Shown here: positions 34,114-42,254 of the stretch, piece after piece | Position numbering within the stretch: position 1 is the stretch's first letter | How the letters are laid out: each line of letters opens with the position of its first letter | Source of the DNA: an uncultured Chryseobacterium sp. | GTDB taxonomy: Bacteria > Bacteroidota > Bacteroidia > Flavobacteriales > Weeksellaceae | NCBI GenBank assembly: GCA_913778085.1 | Contig: CAJYXJ010000068.1 | Span: forward strand, 1-64,000 | DNA length: 64,000 nt | Direction: 5' to 3' | Notes under the pieces: generated by a model | What the model was told of the DNA's origin: nothing | The model's database searches: none | The model's input: the letters and a program-made list of their open reading frames with translations, nothing else | Made by a program: the position numbers and the translations under genes

Positions 34114-34415
34114 AATCCTTTGAGAGCCTCAGGATGACACAACGCTAATACTAACCGGGATTATGTTCCATTTAAATAAACAACCATTTAATTCAAACCA
34201 AACTACATGTACGCACTGTCAGGCTGAGACTCCAAGCCACCTTACTACAATAAAGAAATCATGATCAATGATACTGGTGACGTATGAAAATCCTTCAAGA
34301 ACCTCAGGATGACACAACGCTAATACTAACCGGAATTATATTCCATTTAAATAAACAACCATTTAATTCAAACCAAACTGCATGTACGCACTGTCAGGCT
34401 GAGGCTCTCGAAGCC
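34114..34415 (+). repeat. Two further R1-R2 units after GIY-YIG copy 1
   Basis: R1 ends at 34138 and 34313. R2 lies at 34218-34238 (slightly shortened) and 34393-34415. The spacer between R1 and R2 keeps ACAACGCTAATACTAACCGG. The unit here is 175 bp because the linkers are longer (ATCATGATCAATGATACTGG type). Confidence 0.9.
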
Positions 34416-34472
34416 ACCTTACTACAAAGCACTGCATAAAGAAATCATGATCAATGATACTTGTGACGTATG

Positions 34473-34498
34473 AAAACCTTCCGCAATGCGAAAGGTTT
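34473..34498 (-). terminator. Terminator of the THUMP methyltransferase gene
   Basis: AAACCTT...GCG...AAAGGTTT forms a hairpin followed on the minus strand by T-rich sequence, 8 bp past the stop at 34506. Confidence 0.6.
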
Positions 34499-34505
34499 AT
34501 CATTA

Positions 34506-35666
34506 TTAATTTTCCAATTTATGTACTTTTTTCGTGCCCTCGTACATTTCATACTGCAGAAAACGGGTTTCCAGTTTCCCATTGAAAAGCTTGATCTTTC
34601 TCGACGGGCGGAGACCGATTTTCTTCACCGCTTCCAGGTCGGATGAGATCAGCCAGGCCAATGTATTTGGGTAATGGGTTTTAAAGGTATCCCCTATTTT
34701 TTTGTAGAAATCATCATCATTAATGGAGATTCTCTCATCGTATGGCGGATTGAATACCATCAGCAACGGGAAAAGTTCTTTTTTGGAATCGAAGAAATTC
34801 TGCTTTTTCACTTCGATCACGTCTTCCATTTCCGCAGCTTCGATATTTATTCTTGCGGCATTCAGCATTCGGGCATCAATGTCGTAGCCGATGATTTTTC
34901 CGGTAAATTCCTTCACCCGGTTGATACGGAATTCCTTGATTTTCTTAAATAGGTCGGCATCATAATTTTTCCAGTTCTGGAAGGCAAATCCTCTTCTGAA
35001 AATCTGTGCCGGCAGGTCCAGGGCAATCATGGCCGCTTCGATAAGAAGAGTTCCGGAACCGCACATCGGATCGAGGAAATTCCCTTTTCCGTCCCATCCC
35101 GCCAATTGCAGCATTCCGCTTGCCAGTACTTCGTTGATCGGTGCTTCCCCCTGCTCTCTTCGGTATCCCCTTTTAAACAAAGGATCGCCAGAGGAATCCA
35201 GAGAAATGGTAATCAGTTCACGGTCGATATGAAGGTGGAACTTAATATCCGGGTTCCGGGTTTCCACATTCGGGCGTCTTTTGAATTTATCCTGAAAATA
35301 GTCTACGATCGCATCCTTCATCTTTAAGGTGACAAACTGCGAGTGCTTGAACGTTTCGGAATTTACCGTCGAATCAATGGCAAACGATTGATCCACATCC
35401 ATAAAATCTTCCCAGTTGAATTTGAATAGACGATCGTAAAACTGGTGCTGGTTGAAAGCTTTAAATTCATGGATGGGAACCAAGATTTTCAGCGCCGTTC
35501 TGGCAGAGTAATTAATCTTATATAAAAAACCCAAATCACCTTCACAGTTCACGGCACGGTTTTTTACTTCAACCTTCCGTCCGCCCAGCTTTTTAAGCTC
35601 TTCCGCAAGAATCTGCTCCAATCCGAAGAATGTTTTTATCTGGATCTGTATATTTTCTGTATTCAT
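34506..35666 (-). CDS. THUMP-domain class I SAM-dependent RNA methyltransferase (RlmL-like)
   Basis: The 386-residue protein has an N-terminal THUMP RNA-binding domain (about 40-165) and a Rossmann methyltransferase domain. The SAM motif FLDPMCGSGTLLIEAA lies at about 205-220, and the catalytic NPPY appears in VFNPPYDER. This arrangement fits N2-guanine rRNA methyltransferases of the RlmL N-terminal half; the RlmK half is missing, as usual in Bacteroidota. A TATTTTTG box stands 4 bases before the ATG, suggesting a leaderless mRNA. Confidence 0.93.
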   Translation of the reverse strand: MNTENIQIQIKTFFGLEQILAEELKKLGGRKVEVKNRAVNCEGDLGFLYKINYSARTALKILVPIHEFKAFNQHQFYDRLFKFNWEDFMDVDQSFAIDSTVNSETFKHSQFVTLKMKDAIVDYFQDKFKRRPNVETRNPDIKFHLHIDRELITISLDSSGDPLFKRGYRREQGEAPINEVLASGMLQLAGWDGKGNFLDPMCGSGTLLIEAAMIALDLPAQIFRRGFAFQNWKNYDADLFKKIKEFRINRVKEFTGKIIGYDIDARMLNAARINIEAAEMEDVIEVKKQNFFDSKKELFPLLMVFNPPYDERISINDDDFYKKIGDTFKTHYPNTLAWLISSDLEAVKKIGLRPSRKIKLFNGKLETRFLQYEMYEGTKKVHKLEN

Positions 35667-35670
35667 AATG

Positions 35671-35678
35671 CAAAAATA
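35671..35678 (-). promoter_or_regulatory. -7 box of the THUMP methyltransferase gene, leaderless arrangement
   Basis: TATTTTTG on the minus strand is followed by CATT and the ATG at 35666. The gap of four bases would put the RNA start at the start codon. Confidence 0.55.
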
Positions 35679-35776
35679 CGATTTTAGTTGTTGGTTATCA
35701 GCTTACCGGTAAGAGAAATCGCTGCAAGCTGTAAAAACCATGGGTTAACCGCTGTGGACGGTAGGCCAAAAAACAC

Positions 35777-35784
35777 TATTTTTG
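35777..35784 (+). promoter_or_regulatory. -7 box of the methyltransferase gene at 35789, leaderless arrangement
   Basis: TATTTTTG followed by CAGC and ATG, as at mnmE. No ribosome-binding site can fit between. Confidence 0.6.
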
Positions 35785-35788
35785 CAGC

Positions 35789-36517
35789 ATGGAATGGTTT
35801 GAATCTTGGTTTGATACCCCTTATTATCATCTTCTGTACAGTAACAGAGACTATACGGAAGCAGAAAACTTCATCATAAAACTTACGGAAGACCTACAGC
35901 TGCCTAAAAATTCCAGGATTATTGATCTGGCATGCGGTAAAGGACGGCATTCGGTTTTCCTGAATAAGCTTGGCTATGACGTTTTGGGACTTGATCTTTC
36001 CAGACAAAGCATTGAATTCGATAAGCAGTTTGAAAACCAGACTTTGCTGTTCGACGTTCACGATATGCGGAACCCGATCGATGCCGATCCGATGGACGCG
36101 GTTTTCAACCTTTTCACCAGCTTCGGCTATTTCGATGATGAGAACGACGATAAAAAGGTTTTCCAGTCGGTATACAATGTTCTGAAGCCCGGCGGTTATT
36201 TTGTTCTTGATTATCTGAATGAAGAATTCGTAAGAAAAAGCATCGTTCCGGAATCTATCGTAACAAGAGGAAATATCGAATTTAAGATCTTAAAAAAAAT
36301 CCAGGGACGGCATATTGTAAAAGATATCAGCTTCGAGACAGACGGAAAGCATTTTCATTTTTTTGAAAAAGTAAAACTCCACACACTGGAAGCCATCAAT
36401 TCTTATGCTGCGGAATGCGGCTTTGAAAGAATAAAAATCTGGGGCGACTATCAGCTCAACGAATTTAATAAAGAGACATCCACTCGTTGCATTAATTTAT
36501 TCAGAAAAAAATCATGA
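35789..36517 (+). CDS. Class I SAM-dependent methyltransferase
   Basis: The 242-residue protein shows SAM motif I as IIDLACGKGRHSVFL (about 42-56), motif II LGLDLS, and FNLFTSFGYFD in place of a substrate-pocket motif. The opening EWFESWFDTPYYHLLY is conserved in this family and supports the start at 35789. The substrate is unknown; related proteins are annotated as small-molecule methyltransferases. It overlaps the ZIP transporter gene by 4 bp, so translation is coupled. Confidence 0.88.
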   Translation: MEWFESWFDTPYYHLLYSNRDYTEAENFIIKLTEDLQLPKNSRIIDLACGKGRHSVFLNKLGYDVLGLDLSRQSIEFDKQFENQTLLFDVHDMRNPIDADPMDAVFNLFTSFGYFDDENDDKKVFQSVYNVLKPGGYFVLDYLNEEFVRKSIVPESIVTRGNIEFKILKKIQGRHIVKDISFETDGKHFHFFEKVKLHTLEAINSYAAECGFERIKIWGDYQLNEFNKETSTRCINLFRKKS

Positions 36518-37245
36518 TTACGGTAATTTTACTGATCGCTAGTGTAATGGCTGGGGTATTTCTGGGAAAGCATTTCGGTAAAAAAGAAAAACTGGCAAAA
36601 AATTTACTCATCCTCAGCGCCGGATTTCTGATTACGGTATGCCTTAACGAAGTCTTTCCTCAGGTCTACACTGCAGAAACAGGAAGCAGCCTCGGGATTT
36701 TCGTGATCGGCGGGGTTTTGTTACAGATGATTCTTGAAGCGCTGACCAAAGGTTTTGAGCATGGTCATTTCCACCACCACAGCGAACATAACATCCTTCC
36801 TGTGGCACTGATGGTCGGACTCTTCATCCATGCTTTTATAGAAGGCATTCCTCTGGCCAATGAAGAATATGATTTTTCACCTTATCTCTTAGGGATCGTG
36901 TTTCATAATCTGCCGATCTCATTTATCCTGGGGGCATTTTTATTCAACAGAACCCATGAATCAAAATCGGCTCCTTCATACCCTTCTCTGCTGATTGTTG
37001 CTTTATTCGCCTTAGCATCACCCATGGGAATGCTGTTGGGAAACTATTTCAATCCCGATCTACAGCCTTATTTCCTTGCGATTGTCGGGGGGATCTTCCT
37101 GCATATTTCATCCGTTATTATTTTTGAAAGCAATAAAAACCACAACATCGACTGGATGAAAATCGGACTGGTTATTTTAGGCGTTTCCCTGGCGTTGGTA
37201 ATGCATCTTTTTCACAATCATTCTCCTTTGGGACACCAACATTAG
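36514..37245 (+). CDS. ZIP-family metal transporter
   Basis: The 243-residue protein has seven to eight hydrophobic helices. A His-rich loop lies at about 86-98 (HGHFHHHSEH). The metal-site helices read LFIHAFIEGIPLANE and VFHNLPISFILGA, which match the conserved H-x-x-x-E/HN-x-P motifs of ZIP transporters moving zinc or iron into the cytosol. It overlaps the upstream methyltransferase by 4 bp. Confidence 0.92.
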   Translation: MITVILLIASVMAGVFLGKHFGKKEKLAKNLLILSAGFLITVCLNEVFPQVYTAETGSSLGIFVIGGVLLQMILEALTKGFEHGHFHHHSEHNILPVALMVGLFIHAFIEGIPLANEEYDFSPYLLGIVFHNLPISFILGAFLFNRTHESKSAPSYPSLLIVALFALASPMGMLLGNYFNPDLQPYFLAIVGGIFLHISSVIIFESNKNHNIDWMKIGLVILGVSLALVMHLFHNHSPLGHQH

Positions 37246-37624
37246 TTTAAAGCGGGCTCTAAAAAGGCTGGAATAGAGAACCCGGATGCGGTATTTTTCT
37301 GCTGTTAACACCTGTTATTAAGAATCTCTCTTATCAAATCGCTTTATTTATTCTTTGACAAATAATTATAATCAAACTTAAATTTGACTGTATTTAATTT
37401 GTTTTTAACCGTTTATTGAAATAAAAAACTGAAGTTCAGTTTGGTAAATCGGCAGTTTAAATACAGTTCCTATAAGTAACAGATGATCTAATTCATACCT
37501 TTGATCGGAATGTTAAAAGGAGAAAATTTCAGTACCCAGCCCATTGATTCGGTTTCTAATTCGAGTTCAAGTGAGTCTAAAAACATTTCTCATATACCAG
37601 GTTTACGCCTTGCTAACTTAACGT

Positions 37625-37690
37625 GAACTCGAAGAAGAACCGGAGTTAACAGGCTGGAAGAGGGATGCCGGATGCCGGAAGTCTTTCTTG
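37625..37690 (-). repeat. Dispersed repeat, CCGGCATCC family
   Basis: Minus-strand order: CTTCCGGCATCCGGCATCCC, TCTTCCAGCCTGTTAACTCC, GGTTC. The copy at about 60528-60580 has the same order (CCCGGCATCCAGCATCCCTC, TTCCAGCC, CTCCGGGTTC). A shorter copy is at about 7258-7290. Confidence 0.6.
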
Positions 37691-37892
37691 TCAAAAATAG
37701 ATCCGGAGGTCTTGATAATCAAACAAATATTTTGTTGTTCTATCAGAGAAAATTCTTATTTAATGCTGAATTAAATAGCCTTACACCAAGGTCTGATTTA
37801 TATGTGATATTGATATGGCCGAATTCACGTTAACTTAACTCACTAAAAATAATTTGTACATCGTAAAATGCTTATTAATTGACTATAAACAT

Positions 37893-37930
37893 AAAAAAGG
37901 CCCTGAATACATTAACTCAGGGTCTTTTTA
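37893..37930 (-). terminator. Terminator of the porin gene
   Basis: AAAAGGCCCTGA pairs with TCAGGGTCTTTT across a short loop. On the minus strand a T-run follows, 25 bp past the stop at 37955. Confidence 0.75.
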
Positions 37931-37954
37931 TTTTATTTTTTAATTCCGTTCAGA

Positions 37955-39358
37955 TTAGAATTTCCATCCGAAAGTAAGGAAAAAATTATTTCTGATATTT
38001 TTTACGTCCGATACCGCGTAAGCATCACTTGAAATCAGACGGTTTGGAGAATAGTATCCTGCTTCGTAATTACTGTCTACCACTCCATACAAAAACGGGT
38101 TGCTGTATTTTGAGAAAATGTTCTGAAATGACGCATCAATATAGAAAGATCTGAAATCATATCCCAGACCAAATGACAAAGCATTGCGGTCGTTTAAGAT
38201 CAGGTTGCTGTAAGACTGGTTATCGGTAACGCTTCCGTCATTATTATATTTGCTTATGGTAAGTGCATCGATAGGACTTGAAGCATAGGAATATCCTCCT
38301 CTAAGTCTGAACTGCTTGATTCTGTACTCTGCACCAATCTTTAACTCAGATAAGTTTTTGTAATTATCTTTAAAGAAATCATTCAGCTCGGTTTCGGCGT
38401 CTCCGTACACTTTGTATTTAGGCTTTGTCAGACCCCGAGTATAGTCGACATTTAAAGCAAAGCTTTTGCTGGCGATAAATGCGGCACTCACCGTAGCCTT
38501 CATTGGAGTGGTCAGCCTTCTGTTTTCACTGGCAAAATCGTCACCTGTAATAGGATCGTTGTAATAATTATACCCTCGGTCCATATTCCAGAAAGTCGGT
38601 GTTTCCAGAGCAGCTCCCAATCTGAAGTTCGGGCCCAGTTTCCCGATAACCCCTAACGAAGCGGAGAAACCGTTTGCCTTTTCTGTAAACGGCGTATTCT
38701 GCTTGCTGAAATATTCAGCATTTCCGTTGGACAAAGAATTAAAAATTGCCGTATCCGACTGGTCAATCGATGTATTAAGAAAATTCAATCCGGCTCCCAG
38801 GTACAAGCTATTGTTATAATTCGCTCCTACGCCAAAACTCGTTTTTGATAAATATCCGTATCGGTCATAAGCATGTCTTCCGAATGAAGAACTGGTTGCA
38901 TCGGGAAAATCATAAACCAGATTATTATTTCCCGGAGTCTCAATATAATTTTCAATAGACTGGTTGGAATAGTTTACCCCGATATTAATGAATTTCCATG
39001 CGCTTTCCGTCATGAGTTGAAAAGTCATCACTGCGCCTAGGCTCCCCAAATCTCCCTTATTGATGCTGTATCCGTAAGAAGAACCTGCATAGGAGGACGT
39101 ATTCTTATTATTGGTAACGGATAATGTTCCTGAAATTTCTCCTGAAATCGCTACCCCAAGACCTGCCGGGTTGGTAAGCAGCGAGTTCGCATCTCCTCCT
39201 AATGCGCCGTTGGAACCGCCCATTGCATTAAACTTAGCAGAACCTACATTCGGTGCATTAGAATAAACATCTACGGTATTTCTAATCACAGAAACATCTT
39301 GAGCCTGCGCAAAAAATGCTGCAGAAATACTCATTATTGCTAAAGATTTTTTTAACAT
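37955..39358 (-). CDS. OmpP1/FadL-like outer-membrane protein
   Basis: The 467-residue protein has a signal peptide (AAFFAQAQ, cleavage near 19) and FadL/TodX-type N-terminal features: AKFNAMGGSNGALGGDANSL and TNPAGLG. The rest is amphipathic beta-strand and ends in an aromatic residue (FFLTFGWKF), the usual barrel-insertion signal. Members transport hydrophobic molecules and are often labelled hemin receptor in flavobacteria without proof. It probably shares a transcript with the Gly/Trp-rich lipoprotein gene 28 bp upstream. Confidence 0.85.
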   Translation of the reverse strand: MLKKSLAIMSISAAFFAQAQDVSVIRNTVDVYSNAPNVGSAKFNAMGGSNGALGGDANSLLTNPAGLGVAISGEISGTLSVTNNKNTSSYAGSSYGYSINKGDLGSLGAVMTFQLMTESAWKFINIGVNYSNQSIENYIETPGNNNLVYDFPDATSSSFGRHAYDRYGYLSKTSFGVGANYNNSLYLGAGLNFLNTSIDQSDTAIFNSLSNGNAEYFSKQNTPFTEKANGFSASLGVIGKLGPNFRLGAALETPTFWNMDRGYNYYNDPITGDDFASENRRLTTPMKATVSAAFIASKSFALNVDYTRGLTKPKYKVYGDAETELNDFFKDNYKNLSELKIGAEYRIKQFRLRGGYSYASSPIDALTISKYNNDGSVTDNQSYSNLILNDRNALSFGLGYDFRSFYIDASFQNIFSKYSNPFLYGVVDSNYEAGYYSPNRLISSDAYAVSDVKNIRNNFFLTFGWKF

Positions 39359-39386
39359 TATTTTTTTGAATAGTTATTATGTTTAA

Positions 39387-40451
39387 TTATCTGCCTCCAC
39401 GGAAGCCTCCGCCTCCGCCGCCACCGGATCTGAAGCCTCCACCTCCGCTTCCGCCTCCGAAGCCTCCGCCTCCTGAACGGAAACCACCACCGCTGGAATT
39501 ATTGAATCCGCCGCTGTTGTTTCTGAAACCGCCATCATATCTTGGCTGCTGTGATGGCTGCTGATAGTTATAATTCGGTCTTGGCTGACCCTGATTACGG
39601 AAACCGCCTTGAGGTCTTACCCCATTCTGGCCGCTTCGGAATCCGCCGCTGGTATTTCCTTGTCTGAAACCACCGCTGTTTCCTCTGAAGCCTCCGTAAT
39701 TTGTATTGGAACCTGAGTTTCTGAAACCTCCTGTATTGGTATTGCTTCTTCTCATTCCGCCGGATGTTACACCATATTTATTGGCAAAACTTCCGTTATA
39801 AGTATTAAATCCTCTGCCATTGGCGCCACTTCTTCTGTATGGAGCATAATAGCCGCCGCCCCAGTATCCTCCGCCATAACCCCAACCGTAAGGGTAACCC
39901 CATCCCCAATATGGATTATAGGCACCGTACCAGCCGCCCCAAGGATAACCCCAGCCGGCATTCCAGCCGCCCCAGCCCCAGGAAAGTCCGAGACCCCAGC
40001 CGTAACCGCCGTAGCCGCCATAGCCCCAATATGGGTTATAGCCGCCGTACATACCACCCCAACCCCAAGGGCCTCCCCAGCCCCAGGAATTATCGTAGTA
40101 ATTCGTCTGGCTGCCGGCATAGCTGCCCCAGTCTGAATCCGTCGCGGTATTATTCCAAGAGTAATTATTCCAGGAATCATATTTTCCCTCCCTGGAATTC
40201 ATTTCCGCATTCTGAACAACGTTTGAATCATCCTGATAATAATTATAATCTTCTCCTACCCTGTTTCCTCTTTCATTGATAATTACGCCTTCGGGAAGTG
40301 TATCTTTATTCGGGTCGTAGTACACGCCGTCGGTCTCGCTGTAGCCACCCATCTGGGCTCCGCATGACATTAGGATCAATCCGCCTGCAATGGTAAGAAT
40401 CCCTTTGGATTTTAGCACACCAAGCAAATTTTTATGTATATTTTTTTTCAT
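39387..40451 (-). CDS. Gly/Trp/Tyr-rich low-complexity lipoprotein
   Basis: The 354-residue protein has a lipoprotein signal with Cys at about residue 30 (GGLILMSC). An acidic, Tyr/Asn-rich part (about 35-115) contains YDPNKDTLPEGVIINERGNR. A Gly/Trp/Tyr/Pro-rich core (about 120-215) is built from GGYNPYWGYGG-like units. The last 130 residues are Gly/Phe/Arg/Asn-rich (SGGFRSG, GGGFRGGR). Such composition suggests a disordered, sticky surface or envelope protein. I know no defined function. It precedes the FadL-like gene by 28 bp. Confidence 0.8.
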   Translation of the reverse strand: MKKNIHKNLLGVLKSKGILTIAGGLILMSCGAQMGGYSETDGVYYDPNKDTLPEGVIINERGNRVGEDYNYYQDDSNVVQNAEMNSREGKYDSWNNYSWNNTATDSDWGSYAGSQTNYYDNSWGWGGPWGWGGMYGGYNPYWGYGGYGGYGWGLGLSWGWGGWNAGWGYPWGGWYGAYNPYWGWGYPYGWGYGGGYWGGGYYAPYRRSGANGRGFNTYNGSFANKYGVTSGGMRRSNTNTGGFRNSGSNTNYGGFRGNSGGFRQGNTSGGFRSGQNGVRPQGGFRNQGQPRPNYNYQQPSQQPRYDGGFRNNSGGFNNSSGGGFRSGGGGFGGGSGGGGFRSGGGGGGGFRGGR

Positions 40452-40478
40452 GATAACGTAAAAATTTTTTATTTAAAT

Positions 40479-40486
40479 TATATTTG
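40479..40486 (+). promoter_or_regulatory. Possible -7 box upstream of proS
   Basis: TATATTTG lies 112 bases before the proS ATG. No clear -33 box accompanies it, and the divergent lipoprotein gene starts 28 bases away. Confidence 0.3.
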
Positions 40487-40598
40487 CAATCTGTACCAAA
40501 AATGTACCATGAGCACCGGTACAAAAATCTATCAAAAATAGATTTTTATTTTTAGATAACAATAATTGGAATAAGTTAAAAATATTAAAAAAAAATTA

Positions 40599-42074
40599 AT
40601 GGCAAAATTAACCTCAAGAAGCGAAGATTACAGCAAATGGTATAATGAGTTGGTGGTGAAAGCCGACTTAGCTGAAAACTCAGGAGTGCGGGGTTGTATG
40701 GTGATAAAACCGTATGGCTATGCGATCTGGGAGAAAATGCGTGATGAAATGGACAGGAAGTTCAAAGAAACAGGTCACGTAAATGCTTATTTCCCGCTGT
40801 TTGTGCCCAAAAGCTTGTTTGAGGCTGAAGAGAAAAATGCAGAAGGTTTTGCTAAAGAATGTGCTGTAGTTACCCACTACCGTTTAAAAACGGATCCGGA
40901 GAACCCATCCAAACTGATTGTGGACCCGGATGCCAAACTGGAAGAAGAACTGATCGTACGTCCGACTTCTGAAGCCATTATCTGGAACACATATAAAAAC
41001 TGGATCCAATCTTACAGGGATTTGCCTATATTAATTAACCAGTGGGCAAACGTAGTCCGTTGGGAAATGCGGACACGTCTTTTCCTAAGAACGGCAGAAT
41101 TTCTATGGCAGGAAGGGCATACGGCACACGCTACGAAAGATGAAGCGGTAGAAGAGGCAGAGAAAATGAATCAGGTGTATGCCGATTTTGCAGAAAACTT
41201 CATGGCAATTCCGGTAATCCAGGGATTGAAAACCCCTTCGGAAAGATTTGCAGGAGCAGACGAAACCTATTGTATCGAAGCTTTAATGCAGGACGGGAAA
41301 GCCCTACAGGCCGGAACTTCCCACTTCCTCGGACAAAATTTTGCAAAGGCATTCGACGTTAAATTCACCAATAAGGAAGGAAAAATCGAATATGCATGGG
41401 CTACTTCATGGGGAACCTCGACACGTCTGATGGGTGCTTTGATTATGACCCACTCTGATGACTTCGGATTGGTGCTTCCTCCTACCCTTGCTCCTATCCA
41501 GGTGGTAATTGTCCCTATTTTCAAAGGAGAAGAACAGCTGGCACAGATCAGCGAAGTTGCCCTGGATATCCAGGCTAAGCTCAGGGCAAAAGGTATTTCC
41601 GTAAAATTCGATAACGACACCCAGAACAAGCCGGGATGGAAATTTGCCGAATATGAACTGAAAGGAGTTCCGGTGAGGATTGCCATGGGCCCAAGAGACC
41701 TGGAAAACAATTCGGTGGAAATCGCCAGAAGGGATAATTTAACGAAAGAAGTACGCGCAATTGAAGGTATTGATTCCTATATTGAAGAGTTGCTTCAAAC
41801 CATTCAAAAAGATATTTATACCAAAGCTTTTGAATTCAGAAAAAACAACATCACGAAAGTGGATACGTACGAAGAGTTCAAGAAAGTGCTGGAAGAAAAA
41901 GGAGGTTTCATTTATGCCCATTGGGACGGAACTGCCGAAGAAGAAGAACAGATTAAAGAAGAAACTAAAGCAACGATCAGATGCATTCCTCTGGATGATG
42001 ACGTGGAAGAAGGCGTTTCGCTGATTTCCGGTAAACCTTCCCAGAGAAGGGTTTTATTTGCCAAAGCCTACTAG
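40599..42074 (+). CDS. proS: Prolyl-tRNA synthetase, short eukaryote/archaeon type
   Basis: ProS charges tRNA(Pro). The 491-residue enzyme lacks the bacterial editing insertion and has the C-terminal extension of the eukaryote-like (type 3) form. Class II motifs are visible: [28 protein letters not shown]-like sequence (written here as [11 protein letters not shown]), and motif 3 in [16 protein letters not shown]. The anticodon-binding domain starts near 300 (IQVVIVPI). It ends VLFAKAY. This form is usual in Bacteroidota. A perfect terminator follows. Confidence 0.96.
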   Translation: MAKLTSRSEDYSKWYNELVVKADLAENSGVRGCMVIKPYGYAIWEKMRDEMDRKFKETGHVNAYFPLFVPKSLFEAEEKNAEGFAKECAVVTHYRLKTDPENPSKLIVDPDAKLEEELIVRPTSEAIIWNTYKNWIQSYRDLPILINQWANVVRWEMRTRLFLRTAEFLWQEGHTAHATKDEAVEEAEKMNQVYADFAENFMAIPVIQGLKTPSERFAGADETYCIEALMQDGKALQAGTSHFLGQNFAKAFDVKFTNKEGKIEYAWATSWGTSTRLMGALIMTHSDDFGLVLPPTLAPIQVVIVPIFKGEEQLAQISEVALDIQAKLRAKGISVKFDNDTQNKPGWKFAEYELKGVPVRIAMGPRDLENNSVEIARRDNLTKEVRAIEGIDSYIEELLQTIQKDIYTKAFEFRKNNITKVDTYEEFKKVLEEKGGFIYAHWDGTAEEEEQIKEETKATIRCIPLDDDVEEGVSLISGKPSQRRVLFAKAY

Positions 42075-42150
42075 GTATAATTGATGATTGATTGATGTTA
42101 TTGTAATTCAATGATATTGGGTGCTAAGGAATCAATTGTTTAAAATAATG

Positions 42151-42190
42151 AATCTGCAAAAATTCCGGGAATTTTTGCAGATTTTTTTTG
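42151..42190 (+). terminator. Terminator of proS
   Basis: AATCTGCAAAAATTCC pairs perfectly with GGAATTTTTGCAGATT around a single-base loop and is followed by TTTTTTG. Confidence 0.9.
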
Positions 42191-42195
42191 CGGAA

Positions 42196-42203
42196 TATAT
42201 TTG
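42196..42203 (+). promoter_or_regulatory. -7 box of the DUF937/OmpA gene
   Basis: TATATTTG lies 51 bases before the chosen ATG (42255). A TTTTTG 18 bases upstream could be the -33 box, but it is part of the proS terminator stem. Confidence 0.45.
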
Positions 42204-42254
42204 GACTATTTTTTGTTACTTTTCATTCCAACATTAATCTCAAAATATTTTATT

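Larger units (their letters stand above)
37246..37954. other. Intergenic region with dispersed repeats
   Basis: 709 bp with no supported ORF. At 37625-37690 lies a copy, in inverted orientation, of the repeat with CTTCCGGCATCCGGCATCCC and CTCTTCCAGCCTGTTAAC, also present near 7258 and 60528. TTAACGTGAACTCGA at 37618 and GAATTCACGTTAAC at 37823 form an inverted pair. A terminator for the porin gene lies at the right end. Confidence 0.6.

Noticed and set aside
39379-39564. Proline-rich plus-strand ORF (PPPPPPDLKPPP)
   Set aside because: It is the antisense of the Gly-rich tail of the lipoprotein gene; poly-Gly codons read backwards give poly-Pro.
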